64,000 nt of DNA from Chryseobacterium oranimense (GTDB taxonomy: Bacteria > Bacteroidota > Bacteroidia > Flavobacteriales > Weeksellaceae), in assembly GCF_900129755.1 (NCBI RefSeq), contig NZ_FQWT01000007.1, forward strand, positions 62,001 to 126,000, written 5' to 3'. Position 1 is the stretch's first letter. Every line of letters starts with the position of its first letter. Positions 44,201 through 52,999 of the stretch are shown piece after piece. The notes beneath the pieces are model-generated. The model did no database searches. It was not told the origin of the DNA and worked only from the letters and a program-made list of their open reading frames with translations. The position numbers and the translations under genes are program-made.

Positions 44201-44229
44201 AAAAACTCAGGCTTAGGTCTGGGTTTTTC
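44201..44229 (+). terminator. Terminator after Fe-S genes
   Basis: AAAAACTCAG and CTGGGTTTTT pair (one wobble) around an 8-nt loop. Confidence 0.75.
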
Positions 44230-44283
44230 TTTATCATAAACTCAGGAATATTTCTTAATTTTATACTTTAAAACCGACAGGAT

Positions 44284-44772
44284 ATGAAAATTGAAGAATC
44301 AAGTATAGTAGAAACCAGCGACTACAGAGTCATTATATACCCCGCATCCAGACCTTTTGAAACCAAAGAGGCCAAAGCCATCACCGAAAAGTTATTCGAT
44401 TTCCTGGCAACCTGGGCTGCTCACGGAAAACCACTTGCTTCATCGTTTAAGATTGAAAAAAATCAGTTTATCGTGGTATGTGTGGATGAAGAGAAGGAAA
44501 TGGCTTCAGGATGCAGCATTGATGCCTTAGGAAAGGTAATGCGCGAAATTGATCAAGAATACCAGCTTGGACTTTTCGACAGAATGAAGGCCAGCTTTGT
44601 ACAGGACGGACAGATAAAAACCCTGAAACTGCAGGAATTTAAATCCCAATTGAGAAACGGCGAACTGCCAAAAGATATCCAGGTTTTTGATTTCTCTAAA
44701 AATACGTATCTGGACTTTTTAAGCCATTTTCTGTTACCATTGGAAAAAAGCTGGGCTGCAGGCATCGCTTAA
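44284..44772 (+). CDS. Conserved hypothetical protein
   Basis: 162 residues, soluble, no signal peptide, alpha/beta character. Conserved-looking stretches are FLATWAAHGKPLASSFKI, FIVVCVDEE and GCSIDALGKVMREID. The histidine in AAHGKPL and the Cys in SGCSID are candidates for function. It has no Walker or other nucleotide-binding motif, so any ATPase label would be wrong. Probably a widespread Bacteroidota protein; its role is unknown. It has a separate transcript preceded by a near-match box TAATTTTA. Confidence 0.72.
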   Translation: MKIEESSIVETSDYRVIIYPASRPFETKEAKAITEKLFDFLATWAAHGKPLASSFKIEKNQFIVVCVDEEKEMASGCSIDALGKVMREIDQEYQLGLFDRMKASFVQDGQIKTLKLQEFKSQLRNGELPKDIQVFDFSKNTYLDFLSHFLLPLEKSWAAGIA

Positions 44773-44793
44773 ACAGCTGTAAAAAACAATCAA

Positions 44794-45402
44794 TCAGAAC
44801 TTTAGATTGAAGCCTTCAGGTAGTTTTCGGTTGAAAACAGTCTTGGTAAAGTCTTCAATGTAAGGTTCTTTTTGTTTGATAACCTTGCATGGATTTCCTA
44901 CGGCAATTGAGTTGGATGGAATATCTTTAGCCACAATAGAACCAGCTCCAATAACCACATTATCACCTATTTTTACTCCCGGAAGGATCACCGAATTAGT
45001 TCCTACAAAAACATTGTTTCCAATAATGATAGGGCCGCATTCATCATGAATGCTGTGATCATTGTGATTATGGTTCGCAGAAATAAGGGAAGATCCTGCT
45101 CCGAAACCCACATTATTTCCTATAATAATGCCATTATTGGCCTGAATATAAATATTGGGATTATCCCCCGGATCACAAAGAATTCCTTTTTTTATTTTTG
45201 GATGGTTTCTGATCACTGAAGTAAAATGGACAGGCCACGGAACACTTCCGTTAATTCTTAAAATTTTTTGAGGAACCAGATAATGGAAAAAAAGAACATG
45301 TGGAAGCATATAATCGTACTTCTGACGGTAATATTCGGGATAGAAAAAATTATTAATTCTATGGAAAATCTGGTATTCAATAAATTTTTTAATCGGATTC
45401 AT
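44794..45402 (-). CDS. Hexapeptide-repeat (left-handed beta-helix) acetyltransferase
   Basis: 202 residues. The C-terminal half has hexapeptide repeats (IIIGNNVGFGAGSSLIS, IIIGNNVFVGTNSVILPG, VKIGDNVVIGAGSIVAKD) and the catalytic His in SANHNHNDHS, as in maltose- or sugar-O-acetyltransferases. It overlaps the flippase gene by 14 nt, so the substrate is probably a lipid-linked sugar or polysaccharide unit. Confidence 0.88.
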   Translation of the reverse strand: MNPIKKFIEYQIFHRINNFFYPEYYRQKYDYMLPHVLFFHYLVPQKILRINGSVPWPVHFTSVIRNHPKIKKGILCDPGDNPNIYIQANNGIIIGNNVGFGAGSSLISANHNHNDHSIHDECGPIIIGNNVFVGTNSVILPGVKIGDNVVIGAGSIVAKDIPSNSIAVGNPCKVIKQKEPYIEDFTKTVFNRKLPEGFNLKF

Positions 45403-46621
45403 TTTTCTTCAGAATAAACATGATGTAAAAATACAAAAATCCGTAGCCGATAAACAAGAAACCGGAAAAAATCCCCACCAGATAGCTGATTCCCATTTCT
45501 TTTCCAATGAAAATTGCGGCAATATTAGCCAGGAAAAGATAGATATTGAAGACCAGGGCCACATTATTACGTTTCAGGATCGTTAAAATATCTGAAATAG
45601 GGTTGATAAGGCTTCTGGTAAGATATCCGAAGGACATCAGGAAAATAAAAAGCCCCAGGTGCTCCCAGTTTTTATTGAAGAACATTTCCAGAACAGGAAT
45701 CCCGGCCACATTAATAAGTACATAGAGTGCAAAGATGATATAGAAATTCATCAGACTCATCTTTTTTGTATAGGCAAACAGTTCATCTCTGCTCCTGCCT
45801 TTGTTATTGATCTCTGCTGCTTTCGGATAATAAACAGTTGCAATGGAAGAAGAGATCAGAAGCAGCGGAACAGACATTATTTTTACGGCTAAAGAATATT
45901 CTCCCAACAAAGAGTCTGCAAAATAAAGCGAGATCAGAATCGGCATGATATTATTGCCTAAAGCATTGATCAGCGTTGAAGGATATGAATATTTAAAAAG
46001 CTCCGGTCTTTTTTTCGCATTGGCTATATATCTTTTGAAATCAGGTCTTACAATATATTTTCTTGAATAGTATAAAGCGGCAAGAAAAGCAGCAATATAG
46101 CCTATCAGACTACCGATAACAAGCCCGTTTTCTATCTTGATAAATACAAATAACACCTGAAACAGAAAACTTACCACAGAATCTATAATAGTTAATACCG
46201 ATACCAGCTTGAATAATTTTTTCTTGGCCAGCAGAAACTTCGCATTATTTGTAAATAAATAGATGAATCCTGTAAATATCCCCAGAAATAAAATATTCTT
46301 AGGAATATCAAAAGGAATGAAAACCAGCAGGAAAGCCAGGAGCATAACGGTTGCTGAAATAATCCCGGCCGCACTGAAATTATTATTCACATCCTGTTCG
46401 TTACCTTCCAGCATGATCATATGTTCCTGGGCAAGGCTCAATACCACCGTAAATATGCTCATAATGCTCAGATAAATGCTGAAAATGCCATATTCCGAGG
46501 AACCGTAATATTTTGCCAGCAAAAGCCCTCCGATTACCAAAACGAACTTGGAGATAAAGTTTCCCTTAAAGATCGTGGTGATGTGGCTGCTGTTTAATTT
46601 TTTGAGTTTGTTTAAAAACAT
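45389..46621 (-). CDS. Oligosaccharide flippase (Wzx/MATE-like)
   Basis: 410 residues with about 12 membrane helices, starting with the amphipathic TTIFKGNFISKFVLVIGGLLLAKYYGSSEYG, typical of the polysaccharide biosynthesis/flippase family. Moves undecaprenyl-linked glycans across the inner membrane. Forms a two-gene operon with the acetyltransferase and has its own TATATTTG promoter box. The initiating glycosyltransferase may be the one at 24-25.6 kb. Confidence 0.9.
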   Translation of the reverse strand: MFLNKLKKLNSSHITTIFKGNFISKFVLVIGGLLLAKYYGSSEYGIFSIYLSIMSIFTVVLSLAQEHMIMLEGNEQDVNNNFSAAGIISATVMLLAFLLVFIPFDIPKNILFLGIFTGFIYLFTNNAKFLLAKKKLFKLVSVLTIIDSVVSFLFQVLFVFIKIENGLVIGSLIGYIAAFLAALYYSRKYIVRPDFKRYIANAKKRPELFKYSYPSTLINALGNNIMPILISLYFADSLLGEYSLAVKIMSVPLLLISSSIATVYYPKAAEINNKGRSRDELFAYTKKMSLMNFYIIFALYVLINVAGIPVLEMFFNKNWEHLGLFIFLMSFGYLTRSLINPISDILTILKRNNVALVFNIYLFLANIAAIFIGKEMGISYLVGIFSGFLFIGYGFLYFYIMFILKKNESD

Positions 46622-46639
46622 GGTAAAATATTACGGGAA

Positions 46640-46661
46640 CAAATATATAATTATACATTTG
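46640..46661. promoter_or_regulatory. Divergent -7 elements
   Basis: The minus strand reads TATATTTG at 46647-46640 for the flippase gene. The plus strand reads TACATTTG at 46654-46661 for the lipoprotein gene. The two boxes are 6 nt apart, so polymerases would compete. Confidence 0.55.
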
Positions 46662-46692
46662 CATAAAAAAGATTATTGAAAATTAACGGAAG

Positions 46693-47217
46693 ATGAAATT
46701 CAAGCTCAATCCTATTTTACTATTTCAACTTACAGCGATCCTGTTTTTAACGGTTTCATGTGGAAGCGATGAAGATTCTTTACAGAGAATCGACCAGATC
46801 ATGAATATTTATATAAAAAACAGTGCGGGACAGGACCTTCTGAATGCCAAGAAAAACGGTTCCTATTCTTCCTATGCGGTAAACGATGCTTTTGGTGCTA
46901 CGGATGTATCTCCGGTATCTGTACCGCTTAAAATGACTACCGATTCGTTATATTACTTTGAATATATAAGAGGGGCAAAAAGGATGACAATGGATTCTTT
47001 GGGACCTGATAACAGAACATATCATTCCAAAATGGCATTTGCATTGAGAAGAACAGTGGATAATGCTGTTGAAACCACTATTGACTCTATGGAGATCAGA
47101 TACCGCTGGACACCCACTGTATTTCAGGTTTCTGAGGTTCTTTACAATAATCAGGTAGTATTTACCAAGGCTGCAGATGCACCCAATGCTATAAATACCA
47201 TTACTATCATAAAATAA
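46693..47217 (+). CDS. Hypothetical lipoprotein
   Basis: 174 residues with lipobox TVSCG at about 20-24 and a beta-rich mature domain (LYYFEYIRGAKRMTM, MEIRYRWTPTVFQVSEVLYN). The family is not recognised. Probably on the periplasmic face of the outer or inner membrane. It is 67 nt before serS; a promoter box in the gap makes it a separate unit. Confidence 0.72.
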   Translation: MKFKLNPILLFQLTAILFLTVSCGSDEDSLQRIDQIMNIYIKNSAGQDLLNAKKNGSYSSYAVNDAFGATDVSPVSVPLKMTTDSLYYFEYIRGAKRMTMDSLGPDNRTYHSKMAFALRRTVDNAVETTIDSMEIRYRWTPTVFQVSEVLYNNQVVFTKAADAPNAINTITIIK

Positions 47218-47220
47218 TTT

Positions 47221-47228
47221 TAAATTTG
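47221..47228 (+). promoter_or_regulatory. -7 element (TAAATTTG) of serS
   Basis: Full TAnnTTTG match 56 nt before the serS ATG. Confidence 0.5.
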
Positions 47229-47284
47229 CAAAACTGTTAGCTTAGTATTTAAGTTTAACATCTAATATTTAACATCTCAATAAA

Positions 47285-48553
47285 ATGTTACAAGTCAATT
47301 TTTTGCGCGACAATAAAGAACGCGTTTTAGAAGGTCTTCAAAAAAGACAATTCAAGAATCTTGGGTTGGTAGACGATGCTATTGCTACTGACGATGAAAG
47401 AAAAAGAATCCAGTTTGAACTAGATTCCCAGCTTTCCGAGATCAACAAAATTTCCAAAGAAATCGGACTTTTGATGAAAGAAGGAAAGAAAGAAGAGGCG
47501 GAGTCTGCAAAATCTAAAACAGCACAATTTAAAGAATCGAGTAAAGAATTACAGTCCCAGTTGGATGTAACGGAGAAGGCTTTGCTGGATATTTTATACC
47601 AGATTCCAAACATTCCGTATGAAGCGGTAAAAAGCGGAGCTTCTGCGGAAGATAATGAAAATATTTACCAGTCTCATGATGTGGAAGGCCTTGGAGAAGG
47701 AGCTATTCCTCACTGGGAACTGGCCAAAAAATATAACCTGATTGATTTTGAACTTGGAGTAAAGATCGCAGGAGCCGGTTTCCCTGTTTATTTAGGAAAA
47801 GGAGCAAGGCTTCAGAGAGCTTTGGTTCAGTATTTCCTTGATAAAAATGTTGAAAAAGGGTATATGGAGGTGAATCCTCCTCATGTGGTCAATGAGGCTT
47901 CAGGATACGGAACGGGACAGCTTCCTGACAAAGAAGGGCAGATGTACCACATCGGTTTGGATGATCTTTATCTGATCCCAACGGCAGAAGTTCCTGTAAC
48001 GAACCTTTACCGCGATGTATTGCTTGAAGAAAAGGATCTTCCTATCAAAAATACAGCTTTCTCTCAGTGCTACAGAAGAGAAGCCGGAAGTTACGGAGCT
48101 CACGTAAGAGGTCTGAACCGTCTTCACCAGTTCGAAAAAGTAGAGATTGTAAGACTTGAAAAACCTGAGAACTCTTATGCTGCTTTAGAAGAAATGGTTG
48201 AGCATATCAAGGAAATTCTTACAGATCTTGAACTTCCGTTCAGAGTATTGAGACTTTGTGGTGGTGATATGGGATTCACATCAGCAATGACGTATGATTT
48301 TGAGGTATGGAGTGCAGCCCAGGAAATGTGGCTGGAAGTAAGCTCTGTTTCTAATTTTGAAACTTTCCAGGCGAACCGTTTGAAATGCCGTTTCAAAACA
48401 GAAGGAAAATCTCAGCTGGTACATACGCTGAATGGCTCTGCAATGGCCCTTCCAAGAATTATGGCTGCATTGCTTGAAAACAACCAGACCGCTGAGGGAA
48501 TCAGAATTCCTAAGAAGATTGCAGAATATGCGAGATTCGATTTGATTAACTAA
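47285..48553 (+). CDS. serS: Seryl-tRNA synthetase
   Basis: 422 residues, standard length. The N-terminal long antiparallel coiled coil (about 30-100) contacts tRNA-Ser. Class II catalytic motifs follow: TAEVPVTNLYRD, CYRREAGSYGAHVRGLNRLHQFEKVE in pieces as motif 2, and SALPRIM-like NGSAMALPRIMAALLEN as motif 3. Cytoplasmic, essential. Confidence 0.97.
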   Translation: MLQVNFLRDNKERVLEGLQKRQFKNLGLVDDAIATDDERKRIQFELDSQLSEINKISKEIGLLMKEGKKEEAESAKSKTAQFKESSKELQSQLDVTEKALLDILYQIPNIPYEAVKSGASAEDNENIYQSHDVEGLGEGAIPHWELAKKYNLIDFELGVKIAGAGFPVYLGKGARLQRALVQYFLDKNVEKGYMEVNPPHVVNEASGYGTGQLPDKEGQMYHIGLDDLYLIPTAEVPVTNLYRDVLLEEKDLPIKNTAFSQCYRREAGSYGAHVRGLNRLHQFEKVEIVRLEKPENSYAALEEMVEHIKEILTDLELPFRVLRLCGGDMGFTSAMTYDFEVWSAAQEMWLEVSSVSNFETFQANRLKCRFKTEGKSQLVHTLNGSAMALPRIMAALLENNQTAEGIRIPKKIAEYARFDLIN

Positions 48554-48575
48554 ATAATATATCACTATAATAAAG

Positions 48576-48605
48576 AATCCCCTTTCAGTTTTGAAAGGGG
48601 ATTTT
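48576..48605. terminator. Bidirectional terminator
   Basis: AATCCCCTTTCA pairs with TGAAAGGGGATT around a 4-nt loop, between serS and a convergent lipoprotein gene. Confidence 0.87.
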
Positions 48606-48623
48606 ATATTGGTTTACAGAAAA

Positions 48624-49400
48624 TTATTCCGTTGTAATAACTACTTTCTTGTCTTTATTGACAAGGTTTTTGCCATCTACGAGGTCATTGGATCTTACAA
48701 CAATTTCAACCGTTTTGTTATCGATCTGTTTTACAAAATCATGTTTACCTTCTATACTTTTGATGGGTTTCTGAAATTTAAGCCTGTTGGAAAATGTAAG
48801 ATTGAACATTCTCAGCATTCCTGCCATTCCGGAAGCCATTTGTTTGCCATAGGCCTCAATGGAATCGCTTTTGGTCTTAGGAACAGTTTTTTCCTCCGTT
48901 TCCTTTTCTTCCAGCATTTTAAGAATACCATCGGAATTGAATTTGTCAGTATTAATCGTCAGTGATTTACCATCCCAAACGGCAACATCCTGCAAAGGAA
49001 TTTTTTTCAGACGTTTGTCGCTGGCCAGAAGCTGGGTGATTTCTGAGGGCATAAGTTTATCATACTTCAGAGATAGACCTACGATCTCGTTCTTATCTTT
49101 GTCCACTTTCATATAGACTTTTTTCAGCACCTTCACCGAATCCTCATTAAGAGTTATTTTTCCGTGCTTCTGAACATTGTAAAGACTTGTCCAGTCAGTA
49201 GGCAGTTTATCCAAGTCGGTCAGTTTCTTCGGATCAGAACCCATCATGCTCATCATTCCCATTACACTTTTATCCATCAGGATATTCGACTGCATGCTGG
49301 TTGCAGAATCTTTGTAATAGGTAGTTTCTGTATTGATAGAGCAGGACTGTAGAACTATGACAAGAATGGCAGCCCATATAAAATTTATCTGTTTAATCAT
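48624..49400 (-). CDS. Hypothetical lipoprotein, tandem paralogue 2
   Basis: 258 residues; lipobox LQSC in a MIKQINFIWAA signal. Shared motifs with the upstream gene: KLPTDWTSLYN, LSLKYD, TINTDKFN, SIEGKHDFVKQ and a C-terminal DKKVVITTE. Met-rich stretches (VMGMMSMMG, MASGMAGMLRMF) are notable. Function is unknown. The ATG 17 codons inside the longest frame is chosen because it starts the signal peptide. Confidence 0.75.
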   Translation of the reverse strand: MIKQINFIWAAILVIVLQSCSINTETTYYKDSATSMQSNILMDKSVMGMMSMMGSDPKKLTDLDKLPTDWTSLYNVQKHGKITLNEDSVKVLKKVYMKVDKDKNEIVGLSLKYDKLMPSEITQLLASDKRLKKIPLQDVAVWDGKSLTINTDKFNSDGILKMLEEKETEEKTVPKTKSDSIEAYGKQMASGMAGMLRMFNLTFSNRLKFQKPIKSIEGKHDFVKQIDNKTVEIVVRSNDLVDGKNLVNKDKKVVITTE

Positions 49401-49449
49401 TACTGAAATTTTTAGTATTATCTTATGTATTACAAAACAAATACCAACC

Positions 49450-49482
49450 AAAAAACGGACTGAAATTTCAGCCCGTTTTTTT
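49450..49482. terminator. Terminator between the tandem lipoprotein genes
   Basis: AAAACGG(A)CTGAAA and TTTCAG(C)CCGTTTT pair with one mismatch; T-runs on both strands. On the minus strand it overlaps the stop codon of the upstream lipoprotein. Confidence 0.78.
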
Positions 49483-50221
49483 ATTCTGTAACGATAACAA
49501 TTTTTTTATCGGCATTCCTGAATTTTGCCTCCTTATCATACATTGCTTTGAGATCGTAATTAATTTTAACTGTATAATTATCGGTCTGTTTTACCCAATC
49601 GTGTTTCCCGGTTATGGATCTTATCTTGTTTTCAAATTTCAGAGTGGTTCCAATGCTTTTAAAGAACATGGTCACCATTCCTTCCACTTTTTCAGCTTCA
49701 TCTTTGGACGCTTTGCTTTTCAGGGCTTCTTCAATATTTTTAAGATTAAAATTTTCTGTATTGATCGTTAAGGTTTGTCCGTCCCAATTATTGAAAATAT
49801 TCTGATCCAGCGGAAGTTTTTCCTTTTTATTATAGCCTTTCAGCATCTGATAGTCTGCCTGGGTAAAATGATCCATTTTTAAGGAAAGGCCTGCCGGCTC
49901 ATTATTTTCCTTGTTCATTTTCATGAAGATCTTTTTCATGAGCCTGATTGAATCGGGATCTGTAGTCTGCGGCTTGCCGTCCTGTTTCTGGATATCCAGA
50001 AAGCTTGTCCAAACCGTTGGCAGTTTATCCATTTCTCCGAATTCTTTCTGCTGTTTCAGAGAGTCGGGAGTCATAGCTTTCATTTCGGAAATAAACTGTC
50101 TCATATCGATGTCTGTGACAGAAGTTGATGCAGAGTCTTTGTGGTAGACAATTTCAGAGTTAATGGTACATGATTGCAGAACAAAAAGTCCTGCAATGAA
50201 TAATAGGGAAATATTTTTCAT
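49481..50221 (-). CDS. Hypothetical lipoprotein, tandem paralogue 1
   Basis: 246 residues with lipobox VLQSC. Shares YHKDSAS, KLPTVWTSFLD, LSLKMD, TINTENFN, SITGKHDWVKQ and DKKIVIVTE with the next gene, so the pair arose by duplication. It begins 17 nt after the SafE-like gene of the cco block and may be read from the same mRNA, but no known cbb3 assembly role fits. The ATG at 50221 is preferred over the longer frame that overlaps safE. Confidence 0.75.
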   Translation of the reverse strand: MKNISLLFIAGLFVLQSCTINSEIVYHKDSASTSVTDIDMRQFISEMKAMTPDSLKQQKEFGEMDKLPTVWTSFLDIQKQDGKPQTTDPDSIRLMKKIFMKMNKENNEPAGLSLKMDHFTQADYQMLKGYNKKEKLPLDQNIFNNWDGQTLTINTENFNLKNIEEALKSKASKDEAEKVEGMVTMFFKSIGTTLKFENKIRSITGKHDWVKQTDNYTVKINYDLKAMYDKEAKFRNADKKIVIVTE

Positions 50222-50237
50222 GAAATTAGTTAGCTGT

Positions 50238-50993
50238 TTAATGGCAGTTACTTGAACTGTGGTCGTGACCTTCAATATGGCAGTTCCCATTGTGATCTTT
50301 GGAGATCGTCATCGCTTCAGCTCTAGGTGAGATATACGGAATTCCAAGTTCAAGGCCTCTCAAAATAAATAATCCTCCCAGAATAATCATAATAACCGGA
50401 ACTGCTTTTAAAATTTTAATTCTGAAAGCCTGATTCATAAGATTTCCGGCCAGAACTACCGCAAACATGAACGGAAGGGTCCCAAGCCCAAATAAGGCCA
50501 TATATGAAGCTCCCTGCCATATTCCTCCGGCTGCCAGGCTGGCAGTAAGAGCCATGTAAACCATTCCGCATGGAAGAAAGCCGTTAAGAAGACCGGTGGT
50601 AAATCTTGATCGGTAATCTGCTTTCTGAAGTAACTTCCCTAAATTTGATTTTACTGAAAACAGAAATTTCGAAAGAAAAGGTATTTTGGAAGCAAAATCT
50701 TTTCCGCCAAACGAAAACAAAGCCATAATAATCAGGAGGATTCCTGCAATGATCGTAAGATACTGCTGAAAACCTGCCATTTCAAAACCTTCCCCAACGA
50801 TTCCCAGAATAGCACCCAATAGGGAATAGGTAACTATCCTGCCGAATTGGTAGGTTAAATTCTGAAGATAAAAATTTGTAGCCTGTTTTTTAGTCAATCC
50901 CATCGATAAAGCAATAGGCCCGCACATTCCGATACAGTGAAAACCGGAAGCAAAGCCCAATGCAATAGCCGATAAAATAAGTCCTATTTCCAT
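50238..50993 (-). CDS. Sulfite exporter TauE/SafE-family protein of the cbb3 cluster
   Basis: 251 residues, about six membrane helices. The N-terminal FHCIGMCGPIALSMG motif (HxxxC type) recalls copper-related cytochrome biogenesis members. The C-terminus ends in a His/Cys tail (HNGNCHIEGHDHSSSNCH) that should bind metal, most likely copper. It overlaps ccoH by 10 nt. A role in copper delivery to the oxidase is inferred from position and tail. Confidence 0.87.
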   Translation of the reverse strand: MEIGLILSAIALGFASGFHCIGMCGPIALSMGLTKKQATNFYLQNLTYQFGRIVTYSLLGAILGIVGEGFEMAGFQQYLTIIAGILLIIMALFSFGGKDFASKIPFLSKFLFSVKSNLGKLLQKADYRSRFTTGLLNGFLPCGMVYMALTASLAAGGIWQGASYMALFGLGTLPFMFAVVLAGNLMNQAFRIKILKAVPVIMIILGGLFILRGLELGIPYISPRAEAMTISKDHNGNCHIEGHDHSSSNCH

Positions 50994-51436
50994 ATCACAT
51001 CATAATCCATTCTGTAGTCTGTTTTGTCCTTTGTCCACATCAGTCTTAAGGTATAATTTCCTACTTTTAATACCTGTGCAGGTACTATAAAAGACTGGGT
51101 AGCATCAAGCTTTACAGATTTTTTGATATCTAAATTCTGGTCGTCGGTTCTGTTTAAAACAAATTTTACCGTAGTATTGGTATTGTTATATTCTTTTGGA
51201 AAGGTGATTTTAATTCCGCTTTTTTCCTGGCTGTATACCGGTTTTTCCTGCAGATCGTCTGCTCTTTTTTTAGCATCAATCACATCCTGATACTTAAGTT
51301 CCTCTTCGTAATAATTATCGGTTACCATTTCAGAATTCTTCTGCCCGTTCGGGAAAAGAAACAGCATGGATAATATGAAAACAATGAATGCAAATAATGC
51401 AATTACAACACCGTGTCCCCAACTAAAGTTTTTCAT
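50984..51436 (-). CDS. ccoH: FixH/CcoH family cbb3 oxidase accessory protein
   Basis: 150 residues: one N-terminal membrane helix (about 8-28) and a periplasmic beta domain. The pattern NYYEEELKYQDVIDAKKRAD after the helix is typical of FixH. Needed for cbb3 oxidase assembly in other bacteria. Lies between ccoG (12-nt gap) and the SafE-like gene. Confidence 0.88.
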   Translation of the reverse strand: MKNFSWGHGVVIALFAFIVFILSMLFLFPNGQKNSEMVTDNYYEEELKYQDVIDAKKRADDLQEKPVYSQEKSGIKITFPKEYNNTNTTVKFVLNRTDDQNLDIKKSVKLDATQSFIVPAQVLKVGNYTLRLMWTKDKTDYRMDYDVIWK

Positions 51437-51448
51437 TTCTTCTTAAAA

Positions 51449-52903
51449 TTAAAATTGCAGTTTGAATGGTCCCTCGAAGTAGGTCTGGTAAGAATCTACA
51501 AGCTTACCTTTCATATCGTATACCCCGATGGTTATATTCTGTTTTGAAAGTTTCATATCATTCTCAGGGAAGCTGATGTTGATGGTTCCTTTCGAAATTT
51601 TATCTCTGTCTACCTGTATTTTGCTGGATGCACTGTAAGTGATTTCTCCGTGAGCAGGTTCAATAACTTTTATAGTAACGATTTTCTTGTCATTGGTCTT
51701 GTTCAGGAAGGTATAATTGTAAGTATTGGTAATTTTTCCGTCTCTTACAAAGAATGTACTTCCTGCCGGTTTAATGAATTTTGCTTCCATTTCACCACGG
51801 TTGTAAAGAAGGAATCCTAAGAATCCTACCAGCAGAACCAGAACGACAGCAAAGCCTTTCATTCTTCCCGTGAACTTAAACTGAGTTTGGTTTTCAATTT
51901 CGTTTTCGGATGCATATCTGATCAATCCTTTTGGAAGGCCTACTTTATCCATTACCTCGTCACAGGCATCGATACATGCTGTACAGTTTACGCATTCCAG
52001 CTGCTGCCCGTCACGGATATCAATTCCTGTAGGACATACTACCACACACTGATGACAGTCGATACAATCTCCTTTTCCGGCTGCCTTACGGTCTTCTCCT
52101 TTTCTCCATTTTGATCTGTTTTCCCCTCTTTTAAAATCGTAGAAAACGTTGATGGTGTCTTTATCGATCAACACACCCTGTAATCTTCCGTATGGACAAA
52201 CGAGCGTACAAACCTGCTCTCTGAACCATGCAAATACAAAGTAGAATGCTGCAGTGAAAAGCACCATTACGATGAAATTGGTAGGATGGGCAAACGGCCC
52301 TTCTGATATAATTCTGAATATTTCTTTATACCCAACGATATACATCAGCATAAAATGGGTAATGATTAATGAAATAATGATATAAACCGTCCATTTAAGG
52401 CTTCGTTTCCAGATTTTTTCGCTGTTCCACTCCTGTCTGTCCAGCTTCATTTGCTTGTTTCGGTCACCTTCAATAAGATATTCAATTTTACGGAAGATAG
52501 ATTCCATAAAAATTGTCTGAGGACATATCCATCCGCAGAAAATTCTTCCGAACGCAATCGTAAAAATGATAATAAATATTAAAGAGGCGATAGCACCTAA
52601 AGTCAGGATAAAAAAGTCCTGTGGATAGAAAGGCTGTCCGAAAATGAAAAACTCCCTATCAATAACATTAAATAAAAAGAACGGGTTGCCATTAATTTTC
52701 AGGAATGGCACCGTAAAATAAATAATAAGTAAAATATAGCTTACAATGTTTCTATAGTTGGTGTATTTCCCTTTTGGTTTCCTTGGGAATACCCATTTCC
52801 TCTTACCGGATTGCTCCATTGTCCCTATAGAATCTCTGTAAGTTTCAGGGTCCAGAACCTGTCCCTGTCCGCCGCGTACTTCTATTTCTTCTATGTCTGA
52901 CAT
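51449..52903 (-). CDS. ccoG: Cytochrome c oxidase accessory protein CcoG (FixG/RdxA)
   Basis: 484 residues. Membrane helices in the N-terminal half with GRIFCGWICPQTIF and CTLVCPYGRLQG; a ferredoxin domain with two 4Fe-4S motifs (CIDCHQCVVVCP and CVNCTACIDACD); and an Ig-like C-terminal domain. CcoG is proposed to reduce copper for cbb3 oxidase maturation. It is separated from ccoP by a hairpin, so its expression may be partly independent. Confidence 0.95.
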   Translation of the reverse strand: MSDIEEIEVRGGQGQVLDPETYRDSIGTMEQSGKRKWVFPRKPKGKYTNYRNIVSYILLIIYFTVPFLKINGNPFFLFNVIDREFFIFGQPFYPQDFFILTLGAIASLIFIIIFTIAFGRIFCGWICPQTIFMESIFRKIEYLIEGDRNKQMKLDRQEWNSEKIWKRSLKWTVYIIISLIITHFMLMYIVGYKEIFRIISEGPFAHPTNFIVMVLFTAAFYFVFAWFREQVCTLVCPYGRLQGVLIDKDTINVFYDFKRGENRSKWRKGEDRKAAGKGDCIDCHQCVVVCPTGIDIRDGQQLECVNCTACIDACDEVMDKVGLPKGLIRYASENEIENQTQFKFTGRMKGFAVVLVLLVGFLGFLLYNRGEMEAKFIKPAGSTFFVRDGKITNTYNYTFLNKTNDKKIVTIKVIEPAHGEITYSASSKIQVDRDKISKGTINISFPENDMKLSKQNITIGVYDMKGKLVDSYQTYFEGPFKLQF

Positions 52904-52924
52904 ATTGTAATATATTTAAAAAAG

Positions 52925-52974
52925 AAAAAACATAATTCGTTACTATTTTAATCTAATAACAAATTATGTTTTTT
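52925..52974 (-). terminator. Hairpin between ccoP and ccoG
   Basis: Arms of about 18 bp with one mismatch (52925-52942 and 52957-52974 region, ACATAATT/AATTATGT core), flanked by T on the minus-strand exit. A likely partial terminator or mRNA-stability element limiting read-through into ccoG. Confidence 0.65.
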
Positions 52975-52999
52975 TCATATGTTTCTAATTTTTTTAAAA

